Assembly (NCBI RefSeq): GCF_900188335.1
Contig: NZ_FZOY01000007.1
Location: 62,001-126,000, forward strand
DNA from: Tropicimonas sediminicola
Lineage (GTDB): Bacteria; Pseudomonadota; Alphaproteobacteria; Rhodobacterales; Rhodobacteraceae
Direction of reading: 5' to 3'
Length of the DNA stretch: 64,000 nt
Under the pieces are notes generated by a model that saw only the letters and a list, made by a program, of their open reading frames with translations, had not been told where the DNA came from and searched no databases. The stretch's first letter is position 1; the number at the start of each line of letters is the position of its first letter. Shown here piece by piece: positions 34,855 to 44,613 of the stretch. A program made the translations under genes and the position numbers.

Positions 34855-36234
34855 TCAGCTGGCGGCCGGCCGGGCGGCTGGCACGGCCCGCGGCAACGCC
34901 CTGCGCCAGAAGCGCCACATCAGCGCCGCGACGGCCACGCCAAGACCCAGCACCAGCCCGCTCCATACGCCCATGGCCCCGTGGCCCAGAACGAAGCCGA
35001 AGACGTAGCCCGACAGGACCCCCACGAGCCAGTAGGCGACCGCCGAGATCACCAGCGGCACCCGGGTGTCCTGCACCCCGCGCAGCAGGCCGTGGGCCAT
35101 GACCTGGCCGCCGTCTGCCATCTGGAACAGCGCCGCAATCGCCACCAGGCCGACGCCGATCGCGATGATCTCGGGCTTGCTCGGGTCGTCGGGGTCGAGG
35201 AACAGGCTCATCAGCGCCTCGGGCCAAGTGAGGAAGATCGCGATGGTGACGATTGCAAACAGCACCGATGCCGTCACCGCGACCAGCGCGCCGCGGCGCA
35301 GGTTCGGCCCGTCCCGACGCCCGAGGGCGCGCCCGGCGCGGATGGTGGCGGCGTTGGAGAGCCCGAGGTGCACGAGGAAGGTTGCGGTCGCCAACTGGAT
35401 CGCGATCCCGTGCGCGGCGAGCGGGATCGTCCCGAGCCAACCCACCATGACAGCGGAAGCCGCGAACAGGCTCACCTCGGACAGGTTTGTCAGGCCTATC
35501 GGCCAACCAAGCCGGAACACCTGGAAGAAGGCGGACCAGTCCGGCCGCCAGAGCCGGACGAAGAGCTCGTGCTCGGGGAATTGCCGCAACGCATAGATCA
35601 CGAGGCCGATGAGCGAGATCACGTGAACCCCGACCGACGCGATGGCGGCGCCGCGGATCCCGAGTTCGGGGAAGCCGAACTTGCCGAAGATCAGAAGGTA
35701 GTTCATGCCCGCATTCATTGCCGCGGCCAGGATGGTGACCCAGAGCACGACCTGCACCCGCTCCATCGCCGCGAGATAGGACTTCAGCACCATCACGCCG
35801 AGCGCGGGCACAATCCCCCAGCCGGCGATCCCGAGATAGACCGCCGCCTGCCCGGCCAGCGCCGGTTCCTGGCCGAAGGCCAGCAGGATCGGCTCGGCCA
35901 GCAGCAACGGCACCAGCGAACAGAGGCCGACCAGCATCGACAGCCAGATCCCCATGCGGGTGACGCGCCGGATCTGGGTTTCCCCGTCCGGGTTGTCCAA
36001 CTCCGCCGCGACGAGCGGCATCACCGCGAATCCGAAGCCCGCGCCCATCAGGAAGAGCACGTAGAAGAACGAGCTGCCCAGGACCAGGGCCGCAAGCGCG
36101 GTCACGTCGTACCAGCCCAGCATGATGGTGTCGGTCACCTGGATCGCGAATTGCGCCAGGTGCCCACCGATCAGCGGCAGGCCGAGCACCAGCAGGGACC
36201 GCAGGTGCGACGCGTAGGGGGAAAGCGGTGTCAT
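34855..36234 (-). CDS. MATE family multidrug/cation antiporter
   Basis: 459 residues with twelve predicted membrane helices in two homologous halves. LGLPLIGGHLAQFAIQVTDTI and GWPIGLTNLSEVSLFAASAV mark the start of each half, as in NorM-type proteins. It exports organic cations or drugs using Na+ or H+ gradients in the inner membrane. It converges on the sulfotransferase-like gene (10-base gap) and lies downstream of the methyltransferase on the same strand, 67 bases away. Confidence 0.93.
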   Translation of the reverse strand: MTPLSPYASHLRSLLVLGLPLIGGHLAQFAIQVTDTIMLGWYDVTALAALVLGSSFFYVLFLMGAGFGFAVMPLVAAELDNPDGETQIRRVTRMGIWLSMLVGLCSLVPLLLAEPILLAFGQEPALAGQAAVYLGIAGWGIVPALGVMVLKSYLAAMERVQVVLWVTILAAAMNAGMNYLLIFGKFGFPELGIRGAAIASVGVHVISLIGLVIYALRQFPEHELFVRLWRPDWSAFFQVFRLGWPIGLTNLSEVSLFAASAVMVGWLGTIPLAAHGIAIQLATATFLVHLGLSNAATIRAGRALGRRDGPNLRRGALVAVTASVLFAIVTIAIFLTWPEALMSLFLDPDDPSKPEIIAIGVGLVAIAALFQMADGGQVMAHGLLRGVQDTRVPLVISAVAYWLVGVLSGYVFGFVLGHGAMGVWSGLVLGLGVAVAALMWRFWRRALPRAVPAARPAAS

Positions 36235-36301
36235 GCACGCCGCTTAGTCTGGCGCGCGGGGCGGGGCAAGCCAGCGCGTGATGACGGTCGCGCGGGCGGT
36301 G

Positions 36302-36901
36302 TCAGCGCGCGGGTTTCAACGCGACGAAATCCACCAGCGCGGACAGGCCGGCATGGCCCTCTCCCTCCTCGATCTCGGCGTCGTAATCGGCCTTGTCGAG
36401 CACATGCCAGCCTGGGAAGGCCTCCTCGAGCAGCGGGAGCGTGTACATGTTCTCTGCATCGGGCGGGCCGCCGGTTCCGTATTCCACCTGGCGTGGGGCG
36501 TAGCCGTGCAGCAGGAGCTGCCCACCGGGCCGCAGCGTGGCGGCGATCCCTTCGAAGACCTCCCGCCGGACATCGGGGGGCGAGAACTGGATGAAGACGG
36601 CGACCACCGCGTCCCAGGCCCCCGGCGTCCAGTCCCATTCCTCGATCCGCGCTTCGCGGAAATCGACCGTGACACCCCGCTGGGCGGCCAGCTTGCGGGC
36701 CTTGGCGATCCCCACGTGAGAGGCGTCGAACGCCGTCACGTGGTGGCCGCGTCCCGCGAGGTAAACGGAGTTTCGCCCCTCGCCGTCCGCCACGCACAGG
36801 ACCCGGGAGCGGGGCGCCAGCACGTGGGCATGCGCCTCCAGGAAGCCCGCGGGCTCGGTGCCGAACAGGTAGTCCTCGCGGTCGTATCGCGCGTTCCACA
36901 T
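36302..36901 (-). CDS. Class I SAM-dependent methyltransferase (TehB/thiopurine type)
   Basis: 199 residues. VLCVADGEGRNSVYLAGRGHHVTAFD is motif I plus the acidic end of strand 2, DVAVVAVFIQF-type motif II is seen as WDAVVAVFIQFSPPD, and LRPGGQLLLHGY is motif III. The N-terminus MWNARYDREDYLFGTEPA is typical of the TehB/UbiE-like small methyltransferases linked to tellurite or thiol handling. ATG 36901 has a GGGAGGAG about 11 bases upstream; the longer in-frame extension overlaps the parE promoter. Divergent from parE. Confidence 0.87.
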   Translation of the reverse strand: MWNARYDREDYLFGTEPAGFLEAHAHVLAPRSRVLCVADGEGRNSVYLAGRGHHVTAFDASHVGIAKARKLAAQRGVTVDFREARIEEWDWTPGAWDAVVAVFIQFSPPDVRREVFEGIAATLRPGGQLLLHGYAPRQVEYGTGGPPDAENMYTLPLLEEAFPGWHVLDKADYDAEIEEGEGHAGLSALVDFVALKPAR

Positions 36902-37025
36902 CTTGTGTATTGCTCCTCCCAGAGCGCCACCGGTCAGGCCGGGTGCGAAGCCGCGGGGGCAAAGTCCCTTCCCCCTTCCGCGCAATCCTGACAGAATACC
37001 GGCCAACCGAAAAGAACACCACGCC

Positions 37026-38999
<1,974 letters not shown>

Positions 39000-39016
39000 G
39001 GATTTGGTGAGAAAAT

Positions 39017-39820
39017 ATGAGAATTGCCTTTATTGACGAAGCAAACCCAGAACCAAACGAACAAAACAGCCCAGATAATCGCTTCTTGATAGTCGGCACA
39101 ACAATTATTGACGCGTCGCGAGCGCTTGAGCTTTCTGACAAGATTGAAAAAATCCGAGAAGATCACGGGTTCAAACGCGTCGATTCATTGAAATTCTCAC
39201 CCAACGACCGCCCAGATCATTTGAGCAATGACGCCTTCATTTCAGCGAAGCGCAGTGTGCTGGAGGCAGCGAAGGACTGCGAAGTAAGAGTCATTCTCTA
39301 TTGCGCGCTACATAGCATCATAGACAAGAATGGAATGGACAAATATCTCAACTGGGCGACAGACGCGAAACTTACGAAGCTACAACAGTTTTCGTAAGAA
39401 TGCGCCGACAATCAACCTTTTTATTGCTTGATTGACAGGCACTCTCGTAAGAGCCTTGGTCCGCACCTGAGAGAAAAGTTTCAAAAGAGAAATCAACAGG
39501 CCAAGGCGGGTTTCAATACGCCTAACCTGTTGGGGATTGGCGTTGTATGGAACGGCACCACACATCTTGCATCTCTTTGTGATATAGTTACGGGTTCTTT
39601 CAACTATATTGTAAACCACCCAGAACGTGACATAGCTGGAAAAGAGATGATCAAGCTCCTCAAGCCACTGATATGGGGAACATCTGTCATTGAGGGGAAA
39701 GTCGACGTATTGGAACGTGGACTTCTATTTCGCCCGAAAATTTCCAGCATTAACCATCCACCGTACAAAGAGATATACGAGGAAGTAAAATCAAGAGTTA
39801 TCGACTGGGCGAATGAGTAG
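39017..39820 (+). pseudogene. DUF3800-like gene interrupted by a single in-frame stop
   Basis: A 267-codon frame (MRIAFIDEANPEPNEQ ... to 39820) is broken only by TAA at 39395-39397. On either side the frame stays open and the protein reads on sensibly (LTKLQQFS, stop, ECADNQPFYCLIDRH). The N-terminal FIDEA acidic pair and the later LIDRHSRKS and VDVLERG blocks fit DUF3800 (RNase H-like fold, often in defence or mobile loci). One C-to-T change of CAA would give this stop. The base composition is far more AT-rich than parE, so the gene was probably acquired. It could still be made as two pieces, the second from TTG 39428. RBS GGTGAG precedes the ATG. Confidence 0.75.
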
Positions 39821-39998
39821 CGAAAGAAGGCCAAGTGAGTTCTGCTTGCTCGAAAACCACACTCCCCAAACCGCCCGAACTTCGCTCTAGGGGCCGCGCC
39901 CGACCCTAGGTGGGCGTTCCTGAACGCCTGATCTCCGCGATTTATGGTGCAACCCACTCCAACACCTCCACGCCTTGCAACGTCAAAATGCGCCCTCC

Positions 39999-40013
39999 GG
40001 GGGGGGGGGGGGG
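39999..40013. repeat. G15 homopolymer
   Basis: Fifteen G in a row, between genes. Such tracts are prone to slippage during replication and to miscounting in sequencing. Confidence 0.8.
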
Positions 40014-40025
40014 AGGGTCGGGCGC

Positions 40026-40050
40026 GGCCCGGGGTTGGTCACCCCGGGCC
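40026..40050 (-). terminator. GC-rich hairpin downstream of the second sulfotransferase-like gene
   Basis: A perfect 10-bp stem with a 5-base loop, 77 bases past the stop of the minus-strand gene; no T-run, so termination is an inference. Confidence 0.45.
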
Positions 40051-40126
40051 AACATGTGATCGGAGTAGCACCCAGATCGGCGTAGGACGCAGCCCCTTGT
40101 TGACCCGGATGCCCAATCCCCTGCGC

Positions 40127-41056
40127 TCACTCCTCGAAAAGGCTCTCGTCCTCCGGAAAGCGCCGTTTCCGCAATTGCTCGTTGGACGCCGCGACACGGC
40201 CCAGCAAATCGTTCCGGGCCGCGTCGCTCATGCGCAGCGCGGCCCCCCCTGAGGGCGGCACGACGCCCGCGAGGGAGCGGATCGCCCATCGCACCGCGCG
40301 GTCGGTCTGCCCGCGCTGAAGGGCGGCCGGGACCCGGGCGTTGGCCTTTCGGAGCCAGTCGGCCTGGGCCAGCGTGAAGGATTGGTTGAGGGATTTCGGA
40401 CGCTCCAGCCCCGCGGTGTCGATGCCCACGACGGAGCAATAATCCTCAATGAGGTCGCCGCCGACCAGATCCTTCCGCTGGAGGCGTCTGACGGTCACGC
40501 GGTCCGCGCCGAACTGCGCCTCCCAGAGCCGCACCAGCCGGTTGTAGTTGGGCGGCTGGAAATCTTCCAGGTACCGGTCGAAAGGCTTGCTCCCGCCGCC
40601 GCGAAGATACTGGGAGTAACAGCTTTCCGCGTAGCGATCCTGCCTGCGGATGTAGACGATGATCTCGACGTCGTCGAAATGGCCTCGCGCCCAGTCGTGA
40701 AAGGCTTCCACGAATTTCGCATTCCGCCGCGGTGCGCCGAGGAGTTCGCAGGAAAACAGCACCGTCGCGTCCGGGTGGCGGGCCGTGTCGCGCCTGATCT
40801 CCGCGTCGAACCTCCGTGCGAACGCCGCCTGGCTTTCGAGATCGCGAATACCAAGCGCCACCTTCAGAACTTCGTCGCCCAGCAGGTCTCCCAATCGGTC
40901 GAAGGTTGCGACGGTCAGTTCCGGCTGGTTGCCCTGCCGTCCATACCGACGAAACAGGAACCCCTGCCCAAGGAGCGCCGCGCGATTCACATGCAGGAAA
41001 TCCTGCAATGTGGTGGTCCCGGTCTTTTGCGTTCCGATATGGACCTTCGCTCTCAT
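40127..41056 (-). CDS. Sulfotransferase-like (P-loop) protein, second copy
   Basis: 309 residues. KVHIGTQKTGTTTLQDFLHV is the PAPS-binding loop, and VEIIVYIRRQDRYAESCYSQY the region of the second nucleotide contact (R...S). The C-terminal half is rich in Arg and helical. It shares with the protein at 33900 only the general layout, not close identity, so these are separate acquisitions or old paralogues. The acceptor is unknown, likely a cell-surface glycan or peptide. ATG 41056 begins the family motif almost at once. It faces away from the DUF1194 gene, across a 203-base gap. Confidence 0.75.
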   Translation of the reverse strand: MRAKVHIGTQKTGTTTLQDFLHVNRAALLGQGFLFRRYGRQGNQPELTVATFDRLGDLLGDEVLKVALGIRDLESQAAFARRFDAEIRRDTARHPDATVLFSCELLGAPRRNAKFVEAFHDWARGHFDDVEIIVYIRRQDRYAESCYSQYLRGGGSKPFDRYLEDFQPPNYNRLVRLWEAQFGADRVTVRRLQRKDLVGGDLIEDYCSVVGIDTAGLERPKSLNQSFTLAQADWLRKANARVPAALQRGQTDRAVRWAIRSLAGVVPPSGGAALRMSDAARNDLLGRVAASNEQLRKRRFPEDESLFEE

Positions 41057-41259
41057 ACTCGCACCCTCGCTGACGTTCTGCTCGAACTGGGGAAGTATTG
41101 GACCATGGGCATGCCCAGTCGGGTCGATTGTTTCGGCAATGACTTGCGGAGTCCATCACGCGGGCGGCGTCAAATGCGCGCCCTCGACGCTGGAGTGTTT
41201 GTGATCAGCCGGCGCGGCGCGGTCGTTGCCCGAATCCGCAGATGCGCTAGGCTCGCCTC

Positions 41260-41967
41260 ATGCGCATCCTCACAGCCTTTCTCGCCTGTCTCGCCCTCCC
41301 CGTCCCTGCCGAGGAGGTCTCGGTGGAGCTGGTCCTGCTGGCCGACGCCTCGGGCTCGATCAGCCCGGAGGAGATCCGGTTCCAGCGGCAGGGCTATGCC
41401 GAGGCGATGACCCATCCGCAGGTACTCGAGGCGATCCGGACCTCGGCCTACGGGCGCATCGCCGTCACCTATGTCGAATGGGCCTCCGCCGGCGAGGAGG
41501 ACGTCGTGGTGCCATGGTCGGTGATCCACGACGAAGCCAGCGCCGCCGCCTTTGCCGAGGCGTTCCCCCTGCCCCCGCGGCGCGCCTTCGGGCGCAACGC
41601 CATCGGCTCGGCGTTGCTGTTCGGCAAGGACCTGATCGAGACCAACGCCCACGAGGGCTGGCGCAAGGTGATCGACATCTCCGGCGACAGTCCCAACAGC
41701 TACAACGGCCCCACCATTGAGGCCGCCCGCGCCGAGGTCGTCGCCGCCGGCATCACCATCAACGGCCTGCCGATCCTCTGCCGGTTCTGCGACACGCCCA
41801 CGCGCTACCCGGATCTCGGGGCGATCTACGAGGAACGGATCATCGGCGGCATGGGCGCCTTCGTGGTGACCGCCGAGAGCGACACCGACCTCGCGGACGC
41901 GATCCGGCGCAAGCTGGTGCTGGAGATTTCCGGCCAGATGCCGGGCGAGACGTTCGCCGCCCGCTAG
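41260..41967 (+). CDS. DUF1194 (VWA-like) secreted protein, second copy
   Basis: 235 residues. The signal peptide (MRILTAFLACLALPVPAEE) is short; VELVLLADASGSISPEEI carries the D-x-S-G-S motif and WRKVIDISGDSPNSYNG the second block. Two cysteines in PILCRFCDTP, absent from the paralogue at 30000, could form a disulfide. Probably periplasmic or extracellular. The function of the family is unknown. It is followed by a bidirectional hairpin before the convergent MipA gene. Confidence 0.87.
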   Translation: MRILTAFLACLALPVPAEEVSVELVLLADASGSISPEEIRFQRQGYAEAMTHPQVLEAIRTSAYGRIAVTYVEWASAGEEDVVVPWSVIHDEASAAAFAEAFPLPPRRAFGRNAIGSALLFGKDLIETNAHEGWRKVIDISGDSPNSYNGPTIEAARAEVVAAGITINGLPILCRFCDTPTRYPDLGAIYEERIIGGMGAFVVTAESDTDLADAIRRKLVLEISGQMPGETFAAR

Positions 41968-41986
41968 CTTCCCCCGGACATGGAAA

Positions 41987-42005
41987 GGGCGGCCCCTGGC
42001 CGCCC
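41987..42005. terminator. Hairpin between convergent genes
   Basis: GGGCGGCC-CCT-GGCCGCCC, an 8-bp stem; on the minus strand it is followed by TTT, fitting termination of the MipA/OmpV gene, and it probably also serves DUF1194. Confidence 0.65.
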
Positions 42006-42028
42006 CTGTCGTCCCGATGTTCGGGAGA

Positions 42029-42889
42029 TCAGAACTGGAGAACCAGTTCCCGGGTGATGCCGATGCGGAAGCGGAACTGGTCTTCGCTGCCGGCCTCGGT
42101 GATCGGCGAATCCGCCGCGTCGTTCAGCAGCCGGTCGGCACGGATCGCAGCTTCCAGGCCCCAGAGGTCGTTGAACCGGTAGCGTGCCGTCGCCTCGATG
42201 CCCGCCCCCAGCAGCCCGCCATCGGCTTTGAAGGTGCTCAGCCCGCTGGCCGCGGCTTCGGAGTCGTCGACCCCGAAGTAGAGATCGGCGAAATCGCCGT
42301 CCGCAAAGGAGAAGCGCGGACCGACGCGGAATTCCCAGTTGTCGGTGGGATATGCGATGGCATCCATGCCGAGTTCGCCGACGAAATTCTGGTGGCCGAG
42401 CACGCCGTAGCGCACGTCGCCGAAGGCTTCGAAGTTCCGCTCGCGGTAAACCAGGCCGAGGCCCAGTTCCAGCGAGGGATCGATATCCTCCAGCCCTTCC
42501 AGCTCATCGTAATCGTCATCGTCACGCTCGCCGATGAAGCGCAGCGAGCCGCGGATGCCGAAGGCGCTCGGCGGGGCGCTGTCGTCGAGGCTGCCGTAGT
42601 CGCCCAGCCCCCGGATCTTGGCATAGTCGAACTTGACCGCGAAATCCGGGCCGACCGTGTATTCATCGGAGCCGAAGTAGGCCGGCCGCGTCGTCACGCC
42701 GGCGCGGACGTCAAACTTCAGGATGACGTTCTTGTTGGGATCGATCCGTGCAAGCGGTCTCGGCTCGCCGGCCGTGATAGGCGCGGCAGGCGCATCGGAC
42801 ACGTCTGTCGTGCCCAGATCCTGACCCATTGCCGCGGTCGCCAGCCAGATGGCCACGAAACCCGTGGCAGCAAGGGCTCGCTTGTGCAT
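42029..42889 (-). CDS. MipA/OmpV family outer-membrane protein
   Basis: 286 residues. A signal peptide (about 1-22) is followed by a short Pro/Ala linker and then a beta barrel that begins KFDVRAGVTTRPAYFGSDEY, the family's R-P-x-Y-x-G-S-D/S signature, and ends in LVLQF with the C-terminal aromatic used by the BAM machinery. The family includes MltA-interacting scaffold proteins and osmoprotective porin-like proteins. The loop YDELEGLEDIDP is unusually acidic. Monocistronic, with a terminator hairpin. Confidence 0.88.
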   Translation of the reverse strand: MHKRALAATGFVAIWLATAAMGQDLGTTDVSDAPAAPITAGEPRPLARIDPNKNVILKFDVRAGVTTRPAYFGSDEYTVGPDFAVKFDYAKIRGLGDYGSLDDSAPPSAFGIRGSLRFIGERDDDDYDELEGLEDIDPSLELGLGLVYRERNFEAFGDVRYGVLGHQNFVGELGMDAIAYPTDNWEFRVGPRFSFADGDFADLYFGVDDSEAAASGLSTFKADGGLLGAGIEATARYRFNDLWGLEAAIRADRLLNDAADSPITEAGSEDQFRFRIGITRELVLQF

Positions 42890-43026
42890 TTCGTTCTTCC
42901 CCCGAATCGGCAGTGCCGAGCTAGTTCTGGATTCAACCTAAACGGGGGCCGTTTCACTGCAACCCCCGGTGGTACCGCTTTTCCCACGATGTCATAGATT
43001 TGACACGCGTTTCCGACGATTTGCGC

Positions 43027-43440
43027 TCACCTTTGCGTGGTTCGGAGATATTCGACGATCTCAAGCACCGGCAGGCTCACCGAAACCGGTCCGGACTGGG
43101 TGTCGATCGTCGTCTCCGGACTGCCCTCGAAGAAGGCGCCGTAGACCGGCATCGGGCTGCCGTGGGCCACGACGGTCTCCCGTCCGTCGATCCGCCGGAT
43201 CAGCCGGGACACCGGGAACTCTCCCATGTTGGCCTCCGACAAGGCAGAGAGGTCGGGTGGCTGGACTGTCAGGAAGGCGGCCGTCGGGCCGTCGCCGCCG
43301 GCCGTGGCGCCGTGACAGGTCGCGCAGTAGCGCGCGTAGAGCGCCTCTCCGGAGGATGTATCGACAGCCTCCTGCGCCGCCGCCGCCCCTGCCAGAAGGC
43401 CCAGAAGGCAGCCAGGCACCGTGATCCCGCCCAGCGTCAT
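43027..43440 (-). CDS. Small c-type cytochrome (second of a pair)
   Basis: 137 residues. A signal peptide (GCLLGLLAGAAAAQ) precedes one heme-binding CATCH motif; Met ligand candidates lie in SPMPVYGAF. It is exported and matured in the periplasm and probably passes electrons. It overlaps the upstream paralogue by 4 bases (43437-43440), so they are coupled. Both share the layout CxxCH, a PDLxxx segment, RLI-DGRE, and MPxxGxxxxG, which indicates a tandem duplication. The redox partner is unknown. Confidence 0.86.
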   Translation of the reverse strand: MTLGGITVPGCLLGLLAGAAAAQEAVDTSSGEALYARYCATCHGATAGGDGPTAAFLTVQPPDLSALSEANMGEFPVSRLIRRIDGRETVVAHGSPMPVYGAFFEGSPETTIDTQSGPVSVSLPVLEIVEYLRTTQR

Positions 43441-43844
43441 TGGACCTGCACCGTCTCGAGCCACTCGGCGATCTCGAGGATCGGCCGGGTGGTGGTGACC
43501 GGGCTGCCTTCCGGCCCGTCGATCACCACCGATGCGCCGGACAGCAGCCCGCCGAACATCGGCATCGGCCCGCCATGCGCGGCCAGCCCCTCGCGCCCGT
43601 CGATCAGCCGGACGACCCGCGCCGCATCGAAGACGCCATCGTTGCGCTGCGCGAAGGTGGTGAGGTCCGGGACGGTTGCGGTCAGCAACTTGGCATTTGG
43701 CCCGTTGCCACGCGCGTCCGCGCCATGACAGCCCTGGCAGGCGTCGACATAGCTTTCCGGCGGTGGACCGGGCTCTTCGGCGCGCCCGATGGCGGGAGCA
43801 AGTAGGATGCAGGCAGAGAGGAAGGCGGCAAGGGAAGGGTTCAT
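43437..43844 (-). CDS. Small c-type cytochrome (first of a pair)
   Basis: 135 residues. A signal peptide (MNPSLAAFLSACILLAPAIGRA) precedes the heme motif CQGCH; GPMPMFGGLL supplies probable Met ligands. ATG 43844 gives a normal signal peptide, whereas the longer frame to 43952 overlaps lolD without one. It is the upstream gene of the coupled cytochrome pair and lies 85 bases beyond lolD, so it may share transcription with the lol genes. Confidence 0.85.
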   Translation of the reverse strand: MNPSLAAFLSACILLAPAIGRAEEPGPPPESYVDACQGCHGADARGNGPNAKLLTATVPDLTTFAQRNDGVFDAARVVRLIDGREGLAAHGGPMPMFGGLLSGASVVIDGPEGSPVTTTRPILEIAEWLETVQVQ

Positions 43845-43929
43845 CGCAGTCTCCGATCCGACATTGGAATCCTCGGCCCGGCGGCGTCCGATGTCATTGA
43901 TCTGGGTCATGAGTCCCGGGCGCCCGCCG

Positions 43930-44613
43930 TCAGCCGGCGACGATCCGGCCACCCTCCAGCCTTACCACGCGGTCCATTCTTCCGGCCAGTTCGAGGTTGT
44001 GCGTCGCCACCAGCGCCGCCAGCCCCGTCTCCCGGACCAGCCGCATCAGGGCGGCGAAAACGGTGTCGGAGGTGGCCGGGTCGAGGTTGCCGGTCGGCTC
44101 GTCGGCCAGCAGCAGGCGCGGGGCATTGGCCAGCGCCCGGCAGAAGGCCACGCGTTGCTGCTCGCCGCCCGAAAGCTGCGCGGGCCGGTGACCGGCGCGC
44201 GCGGTCAGGCCGACCGACTCCAGCAGCTCTCCCGCCCGCGACCGCGCGGCTGCGGCCGGCACGGCGTTGGCGAGCTGCGGCAGGACGATGTTCTCGGCTG
44301 CCGAGAACTCGGGCAGCAGGTGGTGGAACTGGTAGACGAAGCCGACCTCCCGCCGCCGCGCCGTGGTGCGCGCCACGTCGCCCGACCGGGTCATCTCCTG
44401 CCCCGCCAGCCGCACCTGCCCGGCATCGGCGGTGTCGAGCAGGCCTGCGATGTGCAGCAGCGTCGACTTGCCCGCCCCCGAGGGCGCCACGAGGGCCACG
44501 ATCTCGCCGGCATCGACCCGCAGATCGACGCCGCCGAGCACGGAAACGGCCCCCGGCGTGCCGGGGTTGTAGGTCTTCTCGATCCCCATGAGCTCCAGAA
44601 CCGGTTCACTCAT
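43930..44613 (-). CDS. lolD: Lipoprotein-releasing ABC transporter ATPase LolD
   Basis: 227 residues. Walker A APSGAGKST, the Q-loop and the LolD signature FVYQFHHLLPEFSAAENI, LSGGEQQRVAFCRAL, and Walker B LLLADEPTGNLD are present. It drives LolC/E to extract mature lipoproteins from the inner membrane for LolA. It overlaps the permease gene by 8 bases (44606-44613). The lipoprotein at 26978 would pass this system before Slam. Confidence 0.95.
   Translation of the reverse strand: MSEPVLELMGIEKTYNPGTPGAVSVLGGVDLRVDAGEIVALVAPSGAGKSTLLHIAGLLDTADAGQVRLAGQEMTRSGDVARTTARRREVGFVYQFHHLLPEFSAAENIVLPQLANAVPAAAARSRAGELLESVGLTARAGHRPAQLSGGEQQRVAFCRALANAPRLLLADEPTGNLDPATSDTVFAALMRLVRETGLAALVATHNLELAGRMDRVVRLEGGRIVAG

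Larger units (their letters stand above)
39821..40126. other. Gap holding a 15-base G tract and a strong hairpin
   Basis: 306 bases with no gene. Bases 39999-40013 are fifteen consecutive G. Just beyond, GGCCCGGGGT-TGGTC-ACCCCGGGCC (40026-40050) forms a 10-bp perfect stem, which may end transcription of the convergent minus-strand gene that stops at 40127. Composition changes here from the AT-rich insertion back to GC-rich DNA. Confidence 0.6.

Noticed and set aside
34795-36594. A 599-codon plus-strand frame across the MATE gene
   Set aside because: Antisense of a twelve-helix transporter; Arg/His-rich and domainless.
39017-39820. DUF3800 remnant as an IS element
   Set aside because: No terminal inverted repeats, target duplication or transposase motif could be found around it.
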